Made by a program: the position numbers and the translations under genes
Notes under the pieces: generated by a model
Seen by the model: only the letters and a program-made list of their open reading frames with translations
What the model was told of the DNA's origin: nothing
The model's database searches: none
Shown: positions 8,933 to 17,169 of the stretch, in pieces
Numbering within the stretch: position 1 is the first letter of the stretch
Layout of the letters: every line of letters starts with the position of its first letter
Source of the DNA: Clostridiales bacterium
Lineage (GTDB): Bacteria > Bacillota > Clostridia > Oscillospirales > CAG-272
Assembly: GCA_016281775.1 (NCBI GenBank)
Contig: JAEEJH010000055.1
Span: 1 to 42,247, forward strand
Direction: 5' to 3'
Length of the DNA: 42,247 bases

Positions 8933-9138
8933 AGCTAAATTGCTCGCATTCGCTCGCAGCTAAATTATCTCACTGCGTTCGATAGCTAAATTGTCCCATA
9001 GGGACAGCTAAATTAAATTCGCCTTACAGCTCGGCGGAGCCGAATTCAGCTCGTGAAGCGAATTTAGCTGGGCGAAGCCCAATTTAGCTCGCCGCAGGCG
9101 AATTTAGCTGCGGTGTACTTCCTTACGAAGTACACCGC
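8933..9138. repeat. Array of mini-hairpins separated by AGCTAAATT
   Basis: AGCTAAATT occurs at 8933, 8958, 8984 and 9006, and its reverse complement AATTTAGCT at 9061, 9081 and 9101. Between copies lie different short inserts, most of them self-complementary with three-base loops: GTCCC-ATA-GGGAC (8993-9005), GGGC-GAA-GCCC (9070-9080), CGCC-GCA-GGCG (9090-9100), and CGGC-GGA-GCCG within the central part. It ends in a perfect 12-bp stem with a five-base loop (9110-9138). The spacer flips orientation at the centre, so the whole array is itself an inverted repeat. Inserts are not spacer-like and spacing is irregular, so it is not CRISPR. Confidence 0.8.
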
Positions 9139-9155
9139 GAGGGAAGTTTTTTCGT

Positions 9156-10250
9156 TTATTCTCCGAATACTTCTTTTATCGCGTCGAGGTAGCCGGTACC
9201 GTAGACGTTATCGGGCAGGAGATAGCTCATTTCGGTCCACTCGTTCCAGCTGTTGACGGTGATCAGGTTCACGCCGCGTTTATCGGCGAAGTCGCGCGCC
9301 TGGTAAAGCGCTTTTTTGAAATTCTCGGGCGTGTTGTTTTTCAAAATGCCGGGGCGGAACATATTGAATCTCGGATTATTGTCCCAGCCGATGGTCACGT
9401 GCGGATAATACGTAACGCCGAGAGAGGCGAATTTTTCCCAGTGACGGAGAACTTCAGCCTGCACTTCATTATAATCGCGGTCGATGTTGACGAAATGGAC
9501 GTACTGATAGTTGGTCGTGCTGTCGAAGCCGAGTATCTTTGCGATCTCGCTCGAATAGAGGTGTTCTCCGTCAACGCCGGTGACGTTGTGCATACGCTCG
9601 CCCCAGAGTATGAGCTGAAGGTGAAGCCCGGGGTGACCGGCTTTTGCCGTCTTCTCTCTGAAGCTTTCAAGCGCTGCTTTCGTCTGCTCTATGCCGCCGA
9701 GACCGTTTATCAGATTGTCGATATCGTAGATCGAGAAAACCGGCTTGCCGTCGATCTTATAGTACTCGGGCTGACTGAAATAGTTTTCAATTATCCTGTC
9801 GGCGACGGTATCGAAGCGCGGTCTGTCGACCGTGCCGAGCCACACGGGCACGTCGCGCCCGCCGGCGAGCCGTTTGTCCCAGGTATAGCCGGCGTCGTGA
9901 TTCGCCCACATGATATAGAATTTCATCTTGCTTCTGTTTCTCGCCTTTAAAAATCCGTCGTTGAGACAGCACTCGAGAAACGGGCGGTTGTCGTACCAGT
10001 ACCAGTCGTAGATGAACACGTTCACGCCGTGAGACGACGCGAGCTCGATCTGCTCTTCCATCGTTTCGGGATCCGCTTCGTCCTTATAGCCGAGCTGCGG
10101 TACGCGCGGCAGAAGATGCCCGTCGAACTTCGGCGTCGCTTTTTTTACCGACTGCCATTCGCCTATGCCATCGGGCCAGAAAATGAGCGAGCGGTCTTCT
10201 TTACCGGTATATGACGGCCAGATAAACGCCGCTATGTCGTATTTCTGCAT
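9156..10250 (-). CDS. WbsX/GH99-like glycan-active protein
   Basis: 364-aa cytosolic protein with no signal peptide, of the WbsX / glycoside-hydrolase-99-like family, which occurs in polysaccharide and O-antigen clusters and has a TIM-barrel fold. Visible family features are the N-terminal IAAFIWPSYTG, the Tyr/Trp-rich VFIYDWYWYDNRPFLE at about 78-93, the KFYIMWANHD segment and the C-terminal VNSWNEWTEMSYLLPD with its Glu. Whether it acts as glycosidase or transferase is not settled. The ATG at 10250 has AAGGAG seven bases upstream; the longer reading to 10286 runs into cotH. It follows cotH by 11 bases as the last gene of the VTC-DUF4956-cotH operon, an unusual companion there. Confidence 0.8.
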   Translation of the reverse strand: MQKYDIAAFIWPSYTGKEDRSLIFWPDGIGEWQSVKKATPKFDGHLLPRVPQLGYKDEADPETMEEQIELASSHGVNVFIYDWYWYDNRPFLECCLNDGFLKARNRSKMKFYIMWANHDAGYTWDKRLAGGRDVPVWLGTVDRPRFDTVADRIIENYFSQPEYYKIDGKPVFSIYDIDNLINGLGGIEQTKAALESFREKTAKAGHPGLHLQLILWGERMHNVTGVDGEHLYSSEIAKILGFDSTTNYQYVHFVNIDRDYNEVQAEVLRHWEKFASLGVTYYPHVTIGWDNNPRFNMFRPGILKNNTPENFKKALYQARDFADKRGVNLITVNSWNEWTEMSYLLPDNVYGTGYLDAIKEVFGE

Positions 10251-10261
10251 GGTCTTTCTCC

Positions 10262-13200
10262 TTACCAGTCTATTGTGAAGCCCCATGAACGGAGCTGATC
10301 TTTTGTCAGTTTCAGACCTTTGTAGTTCAGCGCCTGCTTGATTATGGTCGTATCTCTTTCACGCAGCCAGTTTTCGCAGTTCTGGATATGCGTCTCCCAC
10401 GTTCTCATCGAAGACGGCGAAGACGTGAGCAGACTGTGAAGCGGGTGACTGTCATCCCAGCGGTAACGCCATCTCGCTATATGATATTCCATCTCTTCCG
10501 CAATCTCGTCGGTGAGCTGGCGCAAAAGCGGCAGCAGACGGTCGGGATTGAGCGTATCTTTTAAGAGTTCCGCGTAGCGGCGGAAGAATTTCTCCTTGAA
10601 AGAGCCGTTCTTCATCATGCCCTTTATTAGATCGTACACTTTTTTGCTCGTGTTGAGAACGATATCGAAGCGGTTGTCGGTGCTTTGCAGGCTCCAGTCG
10701 AAGTCGTACGGCACCCACTGCCATTTCGCGCCTTCTTTACGCTCGCGGTAGAATTTGATATTGCCGGGGTCGGAGTTGGCGAAATACGTCGTGACTATCC
10801 AGTAATCGATGAAATTGTCGACGTCGATCTGAGAACAGACGTATTCGTAATTTTCCGTCTTCGACAGATCGTGGCTCGTGACGTAGTTGTATAACGCCTT
10901 GTAGTTGTCGTACGTACCTGACTGTACTATCGACAGACCTTTTATGCGGTCGAGATTGTCGGGATCGGCGCCGGTATGGTCGGCAACGAAATCGTCGGAG
11001 ATACGCTCGCGCAGGTCGTATATGCCGTAATACTCGCCGTTGAGATATACAACGACAGGGCGGTAGTTCATAACGTAACAGTTTATCTTGCCGTTGAGGG
11101 CGGTGGCGATGAACGCGTCTCTTATATGGGCTCTGTTCGCGTCCTGCCCGGAGCCGCGGAGCACGAGCGACGAGAAGACGTTTATATAATCGTCACCGAA
11201 GAACGGATAAACGACCTTGTTCGGTCCGTATTTGTCTTTCAGTCTGATCGAGATGCTTTTCTGATCGTGTACGCGGCTGTACTGGCCGAATACCTTTGCG
11301 CCGGCGTTGAACGAGAGGACCTGATTGCCGTTTTCATCGATATAGGTGAAACTTATCGGTCTTTCCCAGTCCTGCCAGTAATTCGCCGTTTTGCTCGCGT
11401 CGTTGAAGAAGGCTGAGTCGTTGTCGGCGGTGTACTTGGACGAGGTGGGATCGAACGCGCCGTCCGCAAGTATGCCGGTCTTGTCAGAAAACAGATCGTC
11501 GTAGTTGCCGTTTATGAATATGACGGGCATTTTATGGACTCTGTCGCTGACGATAAACGATACCGTCGCTTCTTCCGACGGCAGCGAATCGCTCTTATAC
11601 GCTCTCGCGCGGACGGACATGGTCTTCGTGACCGTCACCGGACCCATATAGAGAGTCGAGCTTTTGGTGGGAGCCGAACCGTCGGTCGTGTAATATACGA
11701 CCGCGTTCGCCGGGGCTTTGATCGTCAGTTTGGTACCGGCGTCAACGTAGCCGCCGTCGAGGTCGAACGTCGGCGCGGCTATCGATTTGCCGTACGCCGC
11801 CGTGCTGTTTTTATATCCGGGCGTTACCTCGGTGAAATAATATACGGTATCGTCCTGCTCGGAGATCCTGCCCGCCGACGTTTTGTCAAAAAGCGTACCC
11901 ACGGTCACGTTATCGATCACAGTGCCGTTCGCGTCATAAAGATATATCTCGTTGCCGTAGCGTTTCAGGCTGATATCTACGTAGATCTCGTCTTTTTTCG
12001 TGTCGTATTTATTCTCTTCCGCAAAATAGATCAGGCGGTATTTACCCGCTTTCATTATCGCGGTGGGCAGCTGAGTCGCCGTTTCGAACGAGCCTTTGCC
12101 GATATAAAGAGACGAAAGATCTATATCCTTGTCGGTCGGGTTTTTCAGTTCGACGAAATCGTATGTGTCGTAATAATCGTATAATTCCCCTGACGAGTGC
12201 GTTTTACCGTCAGGGGAAGCGTCGAGCGTCGCGTTGACCGCGACGACTTCGCTGATATACGTGGTTTTGTACGAGGGGAACCTTGCGCTCTCTATATCCT
12301 CAAAGCCAGTCACGGTATTCTCCGCGTTGGGCGTAGCCTTCGGATAGAAGAGCCAGTGTTCGGGATCGTTTTTGTCTCTGCCGCAGGTGAGGTTCGAGAT
12401 AAGATCGTACACCGGGCAGGAATCTATCTCTTCTTCTTTGCCGTTGAAGATGAACAGCTTCTCTTCTTTGCCGTTCAGCGTAAAGGTCGCCTGCATCTCT
12501 TTGCCGTCGTATTCTTTTTCTTTACCCATCATAAAGACGGTGAAGTACGTGCCGGCGGGTATTTCGGCGTCGGGGAAAGCCCATTTCTGCGGTTTTGCCG
12601 CGTCGTCGGACAGATACAGACCGAGAAGCGAAACGGGAGCGGAACCGAAATTGTATATCTCGACCCATGCGCCGTAGTCGCCTTCCGAATCGGTCACCGT
12701 GACGCATTTTTTAGTCGCGTATTCGTTGATGCGGAGCGTGTTTACCGTCTTGTCGCCGGCGTTTACCGGTACGGGCGGTTCTTCGGTCTCGGGGGCGACG
12801 TACTGCGCCGTGACGTTCTTTTCGCCGGGCGTCGGCTCGGCGTAGAAAACGGTCTTGCCGTCTTCGTCGGGGCCTGCCGATATGTCGGTCGGCATATCGT
12901 AGTAAGTTATGCGCCCGACCTCGGAACCGAGAGCGTTGAAGAGGCAGATTATCTCGCCGTCTTTACTGAGTCTGAACGGCAGATGTATCGAATTCGTCGC
13001 CTCGTCAAAGAGACTCCTGCCGCTCGCCCAAACGAGGAAATATTCATGCGCGCCGAGCGTTATATCCGGAAAGACGTATTTCGTCGGTTTCAGCGGATTA
13101 TCCGAAAGCATATAGTTTTTGAGCGATACGGGAGCGTCCGAATCGTTATATAACTCGATCCAGTCGCTGTATTCGCCGTAGTTATCGGTTATTATCGAGC

Positions 13201-13396
13201 TGTTTGACGCCATCGCCTCGGTCAGCATCACGCTGCCGGTGTTCGGCTTGACGACGATCTCTTCGAGCGTCTGCAGTTCGGTTTCCGCAGGCAGCGTACC
13301 CTGCGCGGCGGTGGTCGCCGGTTCATCGGTCAGATCGCACGCGGCAAGGGCGAAAAGCGCGGATAAGACAAGTATCAGACTTATGATCTTTTTCAT
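10262..13396 (-). CDS. CotH kinase family lipoprotein with lamin-tail domains
   Basis: Large exported lipoprotein, 1044 aa. Lipobox LAAC with lipidated Cys20. Three lamin-tail-like beta domains follow at about 55-190, 218-345 and 378-530, each with an acidic D/EWIELYN- or DFVELKN-type core. Next comes a chitobiase-C-terminal/Fn3-like domain (about 545-615, YYTTDGSAPT) and the CotH domain (about 620-1030; SLVLRGSG, LNGEYYGIYDLRERI, PYDFDWSLQ). CotH proteins are atypical protein kinases that phosphorylate spore-coat proteins in Bacillus; extracellular clostridial members have unknown targets. The ATG lies only three bases after DUF4956. The VTC-DUF4956-CotH order is a recurrent clostridial module. 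Confidence 0.88.
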   Translation of the reverse strand: MKKIISLILVLSALFALAACDLTDEPATTAAQGTLPAETELQTLEEIVVKPNTGSVMLTEAMASNSSIITDNYGEYSDWIELYNDSDAPVSLKNYMLSDNPLKPTKYVFPDITLGAHEYFLVWASGRSLFDEATNSIHLPFRLSKDGEIICLFNALGSEVGRITYYDMPTDISAGPDEDGKTVFYAEPTPGEKNVTAQYVAPETEEPPVPVNAGDKTVNTLRINEYATKKCVTVTDSEGDYGAWVEIYNFGSAPVSLLGLYLSDDAAKPQKWAFPDAEIPAGTYFTVFMMGKEKEYDGKEMQATFTLNGKEEKLFIFNGKEEEIDSCPVYDLISNLTCGRDKNDPEHWLFYPKATPNAENTVTGFEDIESARFPSYKTTYISEVVAVNATLDASPDGKTHSSGELYDYYDTYDFVELKNPTDKDIDLSSLYIGKGSFETATQLPTAIMKAGKYRLIYFAEENKYDTKKDEIYVDISLKRYGNEIYLYDANGTVIDNVTVGTLFDKTSAGRISEQDDTVYYFTEVTPGYKNSTAAYGKSIAAPTFDLDGGYVDAGTKLTIKAPANAVVYYTTDGSAPTKSSTLYMGPVTVTKTMSVRARAYKSDSLPSEEATVSFIVSDRVHKMPVIFINGNYDDLFSDKTGILADGAFDPTSSKYTADNDSAFFNDASKTANYWQDWERPISFTYIDENGNQVLSFNAGAKVFGQYSRVHDQKSISIRLKDKYGPNKVVYPFFGDDYINVFSSLVLRGSGQDANRAHIRDAFIATALNGKINCYVMNYRPVVVYLNGEYYGIYDLRERISDDFVADHTGADPDNLDRIKGLSIVQSGTYDNYKALYNYVTSHDLSKTENYEYVCSQIDVDNFIDYWIVTTYFANSDPGNIKFYRERKEGAKWQWVPYDFDWSLQSTDNRFDIVLNTSKKVYDLIKGMMKNGSFKEKFFRRYAELLKDTLNPDRLLPLLRQLTDEIAEEMEYHIARWRYRWDDSHPLHSLLTSSPSSMRTWETHIQNCENWLRERDTTIIKQALNYKGLKLTKDQLRSWGFTIDW

Positions 13397-13399
13397 ATA

Positions 13400-14083
13400 T
13401 CAAACGTATTCTCCGGTGCTTTTGACTATTGTGACCGCCGTTACTCCGGGATAGGCGTTCAGCTTGTTCATGAACTTTGTGGAGCCGGCGTCAAGCGTGA
13501 CCTCCATCGAGAGCTCCGCGGACGTGCCGACGAGGGCTTTGGATTTGAGCGACGCTTTTTTCGTATTCTTCTTTATGTACTTTACGACGGGTTCTTCGTC
13601 GTCTGCATTGACTGTGATCATGAGTATGTACGAATCTGAAGCGGCGGGCAGGCGCGACGCGACGAAAAGTATCACGCCGACGAGCACGACGCCGATGGCC
13701 GCAAGCCCGAGCAGGTTAGCGCCGCACATTATACCGGCGGCGATCGCGTAGTAAAGAAACGCTATGTCGAGCGGATCCTTTATCGCGGTACGGAATCTTA
13801 CTATCGAGAGAGCGCCCACCATACCGAGCGATAAAACGACGTTGGACGTTACGGACATTATGATGAGCGTCGTTATCACGTCCATAGCGAGCAGCGAGAT
13901 ACAGAAGCTGCGCGAGAACAGTACGCCTCTGTAAGAAAGCCTGTAAACGAGGCAGATAAGCAGACCGAGCAGAAGCGATACCGCCATGATGAGCACGCCC
14001 TGCGAAACGGTGAGACTGCTGAAGTTTTCAAGAAACCCGGATTTAAAAACGTCTTTGAATGATGTCAGTGTAAGCGGTGTCAT
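13400..14083 (-). CDS. DUF4956 membrane protein
   Basis: 227-aa membrane protein of the DUF4956 family. About four hydrophobic helices fill residues 20-150 (for example ITTLIIMSVTSNVVLSLG), followed by a soluble alpha/beta C-terminal domain that may be ferredoxin-like. The conserved SIVRFRTAIKDPLDIAFLYY segment follows the second helix pair and is the family hallmark. AAGGA lies upstream of the ATG. It sits between the VTC-domain gene (15 bases upstream) and cotH (3 bases downstream). This order recurs in clostridia and suggests one membrane-associated machine, but the biochemical role is unknown. Confidence 0.85.
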   Translation of the reverse strand: MTPLTLTSFKDVFKSGFLENFSSLTVSQGVLIMAVSLLLGLLICLVYRLSYRGVLFSRSFCISLLAMDVITTLIIMSVTSNVVLSLGMVGALSIVRFRTAIKDPLDIAFLYYAIAAGIMCGANLLGLAAIGVVLVGVILFVASRLPAASDSYILMITVNADDEEPVVKYIKKNTKKASLKSKALVGTSAELSMEVTLDAGSTKFMNKLNAYPGVTAVTIVKSTGEYV

Positions 14084-14098
14084 TTTATAGATCCTTCC

Positions 14099-14803
14099 TT
14101 ATGAAAAAGTTCTGCCGTAAACGTATTTTGATACCGACGTCTGCATCGACGCTTCGTTCGGCAGGAGATTTCTGATAAAATCGGGTAAAAATCGGTCGTA
14201 TTTGACCTCGAGCACGACGTAGCACGGCGGCACGGTATAGACGAGCGTGGGGCAGTCGTAGAACATATCCGTACCGCAGCTCGAGCCCTTGATGAAAGAA
14301 TCGAGCGTTATACGCACGTTCGATATCGGAGATACGAACGCCCTGCGCGTATATTCGACTATCGTTTTGGGTATATAGCCTTCGAATTTCAGCATATTGT
14401 AGAATTCGTCGGCGAGCGGCTCGTGAAGTTCGGGCAGTTTTTTGCCGCCGTTATACATTATATCGTCATAAGTATCTCTGTCTATGCGCAGCGACTCTTT
14501 GCGGCAGAGCGGGCCTCGCTTGCTCTTGCGCTCGAGGCTTATAAAGCTGTCGCTGTGGTTATACGCTCTTATTCTGTACTTTTTACGCATGAGAAGCCCG
14601 TCGGTGACGGCGTGGAGCGACCGGTCGTACGGAGTATCGAAATACACGCTCGATATAAGGTATTTTCCGCCTTCGAGACTGTACCTGTCGAACGGCAGCA
14701 CCTTTATCAGACGGTCGGTCAGAGCCGCGGCTTCGGCGTGGCTGACGTAATACTTGAGTTCGTGCCTGAAATCTGTCGAGGTATCTTCCATTATATGATC
14801 CAA
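14099..14803 (-). CDS. VTC-domain (polyphosphate polymerase-like) protein
   Basis: 234-aa cytosolic protein with the VTC tunnel fold, named for the yeast vacuolar polyphosphate polymerase. Basic and acidic residues expected to line the tunnel are present: FRHELKYYVS at the N-terminus, VYFDTPYDRSLH, KYRIRAYN, SLERKSKRGPLCRKE and VEYTRRAF. Homology to the polymerase is clear at domain level; actual polyphosphate synthesis in these bacterial operons is not proven. I chose the TTG at 14803 because GGAGG ends seven bases before it; the in-frame ATG at 14791 would be 19 bases away. First gene of the operon behind the promoter at 14825-14853. Confidence 0.86.
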   Translation of the reverse strand: MDHIMEDTSTDFRHELKYYVSHAEAAALTDRLIKVLPFDRYSLEGGKYLISSVYFDTPYDRSLHAVTDGLLMRKKYRIRAYNHSDSFISLERKSKRGPLCRKESLRIDRDTYDDIMYNGGKKLPELHEPLADEFYNMLKFEGYIPKTIVEYTRRAFVSPISNVRITLDSFIKGSSCGTDMFYDCPTLVYTVPPCYVVLEVKYDRFLPDFIRNLLPNEASMQTSVSKYVYGRTFS

Positions 14804-14824
14804 GCGCTCACCTCCTTCGTTATA

Positions 14825-14853
14825 ACTATATCACAACGGCGGTATTATATCAA
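14825..14853 (-). promoter_or_regulatory. Sigma-A promoter of the VTC-DUF4956-cotH operon
   Basis: Read on the minus strand: TTGATA (14853-14848), 17 bases, TATAGT (14830-14825). It lies 22 bases ahead of the TTG start and in the gap after the DacF-like gene, so the two minus-strand operons are probably separate transcription units. Confidence 0.7.
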
Positions 14854-14875
14854 GTAAAAAATGTTAAATATTATA

Positions 14876-16252
14876 TTATCTCAGTTTTTTTCTCTTTTTC
14901 TGTCTTCTTCTGATCACGGCGCTCTTGACGATCGCGTAGCCGAATAGCAGTATCACGAACACGACCGCGCTGACGATGAATCCGGGCGAGGTCACTACCG
15001 CTCTCGTTCTGTCGAGCAGATAGAGTATCTGGCTCCGCTCGACCGACGTGCTTGCGACGAGCGGTATCTTGCAGATATCGTCGCCATTATAACACACGGT
15101 CAGCTCGCCCGCGACGTCGCCCTCCCGCACCGGCGCTTTCAGTTCGCTTTCGTAAACGAGCGTTTTGTAGGTTATCTCTTCTTCGACGTTCGTGTTTTTC
15201 GGTAAAAACATCGTAACGCTCTTCGTCGGTATGAGAGTGACCGTATCGGAGGTACTGCCGAAAAGCACCTTTACCTGAGTCTTTACGGTACCTTTTCTGA
15301 GCACCTCTATATAGCCGAACGCAGTCTTAGCGTAATTGAGAAGATAAATGGCGTCGTCGAATTCGACCTGTCTGCCGGTCTCTTTGTCGGTAAAACCGCC
15401 CATAATGGCGATAAAATACTTTTTGCCGCTGTATTCACTGCTCACCACGAGACATTCGCCGGTCTCGTCGGTAGCGCCGTAGCTCATACCCGTAACGCCG
15501 GGCGTGCGGTATTCGCTCGTTCTGAACGTGCTTACGAGGTGGTTTCTCGAAAGTATTATCCTTCCGACGTTGGTTTTTGTCTCTTCTATTATGTATCTGT
15601 CGCGCGAGGTGAATTCGGTCAGTCCTTCGAGCGACGCGGCGTAAACGGCGACGCGTATGACGTCTTTCAGTATCGTTTTCGCACCGCGCTCGTGAAGTCC
15701 CGTCACGTTTTTGTAGACGGTATTGGTACAGCCGAGTTCTTTCGCTTTGGCGTTCATCCGCATAACGAAATCGGTCAGGTCGTCGCCGGTCTGCTTCTCC
15801 TCGTCCTCCATATATTTATGTACGAGAATGACCGCCGCGTCGTTTGCGCCGTACATGAGGAGCGCGTACATCAGCTGACGTACCGTCAGTATCTCGCCGA
15901 CCTCGAAATATACAGACAGACCCTCTTTACCGTCGAGGTTTTCTTCGGTGACCGTTATCTGCTCGTCAAGGCGGTCCTTGAACTTGTCGTAAATCATCGC
16001 GCCGGCGAGTACCTTTACGGTCGAACCGGGTTCGAGCGACATATCGGAGTTTTTCTTGTACAGAAACCGGTCGTCGTGTTCGCTGTATAAAAGTACGTTT
16101 TCCGATCTGATCGGAAGATCGTCTTCGTTTTTGATCTTATAGTCCGTCGGTTCCACGACGTCCGCTTCGGTCACGGCGGCAAACGCCGGCAGAGCCGCGG
16201 GTATTATAAACAGTGCCGCCAGAACGGCAGCGATAAATATCCTGAATCTCAT
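14876..16252 (-). CDS. DacF-like D-Ala-D-Ala carboxypeptidase homologue, atypical motifs
   Basis: 458-aa member of the S11 penicillin-binding family, which normally trims D-Ala from peptidoglycan stem peptides. It has a signal peptide (1-25), a peptidase domain, a beta-rich C-terminal domain and a C-terminal membrane helix (about 420-440) with a very basic tail. SxxK is intact (Ser77-Thr-Val-Lys80). The second motif, usually SGN, reads Gly135-Ala136-Asn137. The third, usually KTG, reads Ser257-Tyr258-Gly259, so the catalytic Lys is missing. It may therefore be inactive or altered. Start one base after ribF at a TGATATG junction. Last gene of the yhaO operon. Confidence 0.85.
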   Translation of the reverse strand: MRFRIFIAAVLAALFIIPAALPAFAAVTEADVVEPTDYKIKNEDDLPIRSENVLLYSEHDDRFLYKKNSDMSLEPGSTVKVLAGAMIYDKFKDRLDEQITVTEENLDGKEGLSVYFEVGEILTVRQLMYALLMYGANDAAVILVHKYMEDEEKQTGDDLTDFVMRMNAKAKELGCTNTVYKNVTGLHERGAKTILKDVIRVAVYAASLEGLTEFTSRDRYIIEETKTNVGRIILSRNHLVSTFRTSEYRTPGVTGMSYGATDETGECLVVSSEYSGKKYFIAIMGGFTDKETGRQVEFDDAIYLLNYAKTAFGYIEVLRKGTVKTQVKVLFGSTSDTVTLIPTKSVTMFLPKNTNVEEEITYKTLVYESELKAPVREGDVAGELTVCYNGDDICKIPLVASTSVERSQILYLLDRTRAVVTSPGFIVSAVVFVILLFGYAIVKSAVIRRRQKKRKKLR

Positions 16253-16253
16253 A

Positions 16254-17168
16254 TCAAGTACCCTGATCCCTGAGTATGCGCGAAGCGGTCTCCACGTCTT
16301 CGCCTATCTGTGCTTTAAGCGCGTCGAGAGAGTCGAATTTTCTCTCGGGGCGCAGAAATTCGATGAACTCGACCTTGACGGTACAGCTGTATAAGTCGCC
16401 GTCAAAGCCCAAAATATGCGTTTCACTGATTATACCAGCGCCTTCTACTGTCGGGCGGATGCCGACGTCCGACACGGCTTTGTATTTTATCCCGTCGATC
16501 TCGGCGTAACAGGCGTATGCGCCGTATCTCGGCACTATCAGACCCTTTGGAAAGACCTGATTTATCGTCGGGAAACCGAGCTTCGTGCCGAGCCTTCTGC
16601 CGTGTACGACCGGGAGATTTATATAGTACGGCCTGCCGAGCAGTCTCGCAGCTTTTTTCGGTTCGCCTTCGCAGAGATAACCGCGCACCGAGGTGGAGCT
16701 TACGATCTCGCCTTCGACCTCGACAGGTTCGACCTTAAACGCGGCGCCGCCGTATTTTCTCATGTATCCGTCAAGCTCGTCCGCGCCTGCCGCGGCGTCT
16801 TTGCCGAAGCGGAAATTATAGCCGCATACGGCGCGCACGGCGCCGCATTCGCCTATGAGTATATCCCTTACGAACCGCTCGGCGGAATAACTGCTGACGT
16901 CTTCGTATCTGCTCAAAAATACTTTTTCCGCGCCGTATTCTCCGAAAAGCGCGTTTCTGTCGGACGGCTGAACGATCCATACGCCTGCCGAGCGAGGCGT
17001 ATAACTGTCGAAGCTCCACACCGCCGGCACGGCGCCGAGCTCTTTTGAAAGCGACGCGGCTTTTTGAAGCAGCGCCTGATGGCCTTTATGCACGCCGTCG
17101 AAATTGCCTACGGCGACGACGGTCTTTTCACGGGGCGTTTTTGCTCCGTTGAGATATATAATTTCCAT
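16254..17168 (-). CDS. ribF: Bifunctional riboflavin kinase / FAD synthetase RibF
   Basis: Makes FMN from riboflavin, then FAD from FMN, both with ATP. The 304-aa length is normal. The N-terminal FAD synthetase (nucleotidyltransferase) domain shows VGNFDGVHKGH at 20-30 and CGYNFRFGKDA; STSVRG marks its end. The C-terminal riboflavin kinase domain shows GRRLGTKLGFPTIN, PRYGAYACYAEI and the catalytic Glu in ETHILGFDGDLY. The start is one base after the rsmG stop (TGATATG) with no independent Shine-Dalgarno, suggesting coupled translation. It lies between rsmG and the DacF-like gene. Confidence 0.96.
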   Translation of the reverse strand: MEIIYLNGAKTPREKTVVAVGNFDGVHKGHQALLQKAASLSKELGAVPAVWSFDSYTPRSAGVWIVQPSDRNALFGEYGAEKVFLSRYEDVSSYSAERFVRDILIGECGAVRAVCGYNFRFGKDAAAGADELDGYMRKYGGAAFKVEPVEVEGEIVSSTSVRGYLCEGEPKKAARLLGRPYYINLPVVHGRRLGTKLGFPTINQVFPKGLIVPRYGAYACYAEIDGIKYKAVSDVGIRPTVEGAGIISETHILGFDGDLYSCTVKVEFIEFLRPERKFDSLDALKAQIGEDVETASRILRDQGT

Positions 17169-17169
17169 A

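Larger units (their letters stand above)
8711..9155. other. Gene-free stretch of 445 bp
   Basis: No open frame here resembles a protein. The stretch starts with the mini-hairpins GCGGC-GAA-GCCGC (8712-8724) and a TGCGC-TTT-GCGC stem (8733-8744). An AT-rich segment with four ATAACT copies follows (about 8750-8784), then the 17-bp left arm of a long inverted repeat (8789-8805), a terminator-like hairpin (8834-8879) and the AGCTAAATT hairpin array (8933-9138). It separates two convergent operons. Confidence 0.8.
8789..9157. repeat. Element bounded by a 17-bp perfect inverted repeat
   Basis: AAACGAAAAAACTTCCC at 8789-8805 is exactly reverse-complemented at 9141-9157. The two arms enclose 335 bases that are entirely non-coding and strongly structured. 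The right arm overlaps the stop codon of the WbsX-like gene (9156-9158). No target-site duplication is visible outside the arms, so a mobile origin (MITE-like element) is only a possibility; a long-range RNA fold is the other reading. Confidence 0.6.

Noticed and set aside
8933..9138. CRISPR array
   Set aside because: Repeat is only nine bases, it changes strand in the middle, inserts are short palindromes of uneven length, and no cas gene is near.
12197..13153. 318-codon open frame on + opposite cotH
   Set aside because: Antisense shadow of the lamin-tail coding region, with no start signal and an arginine/valine-rich composition.
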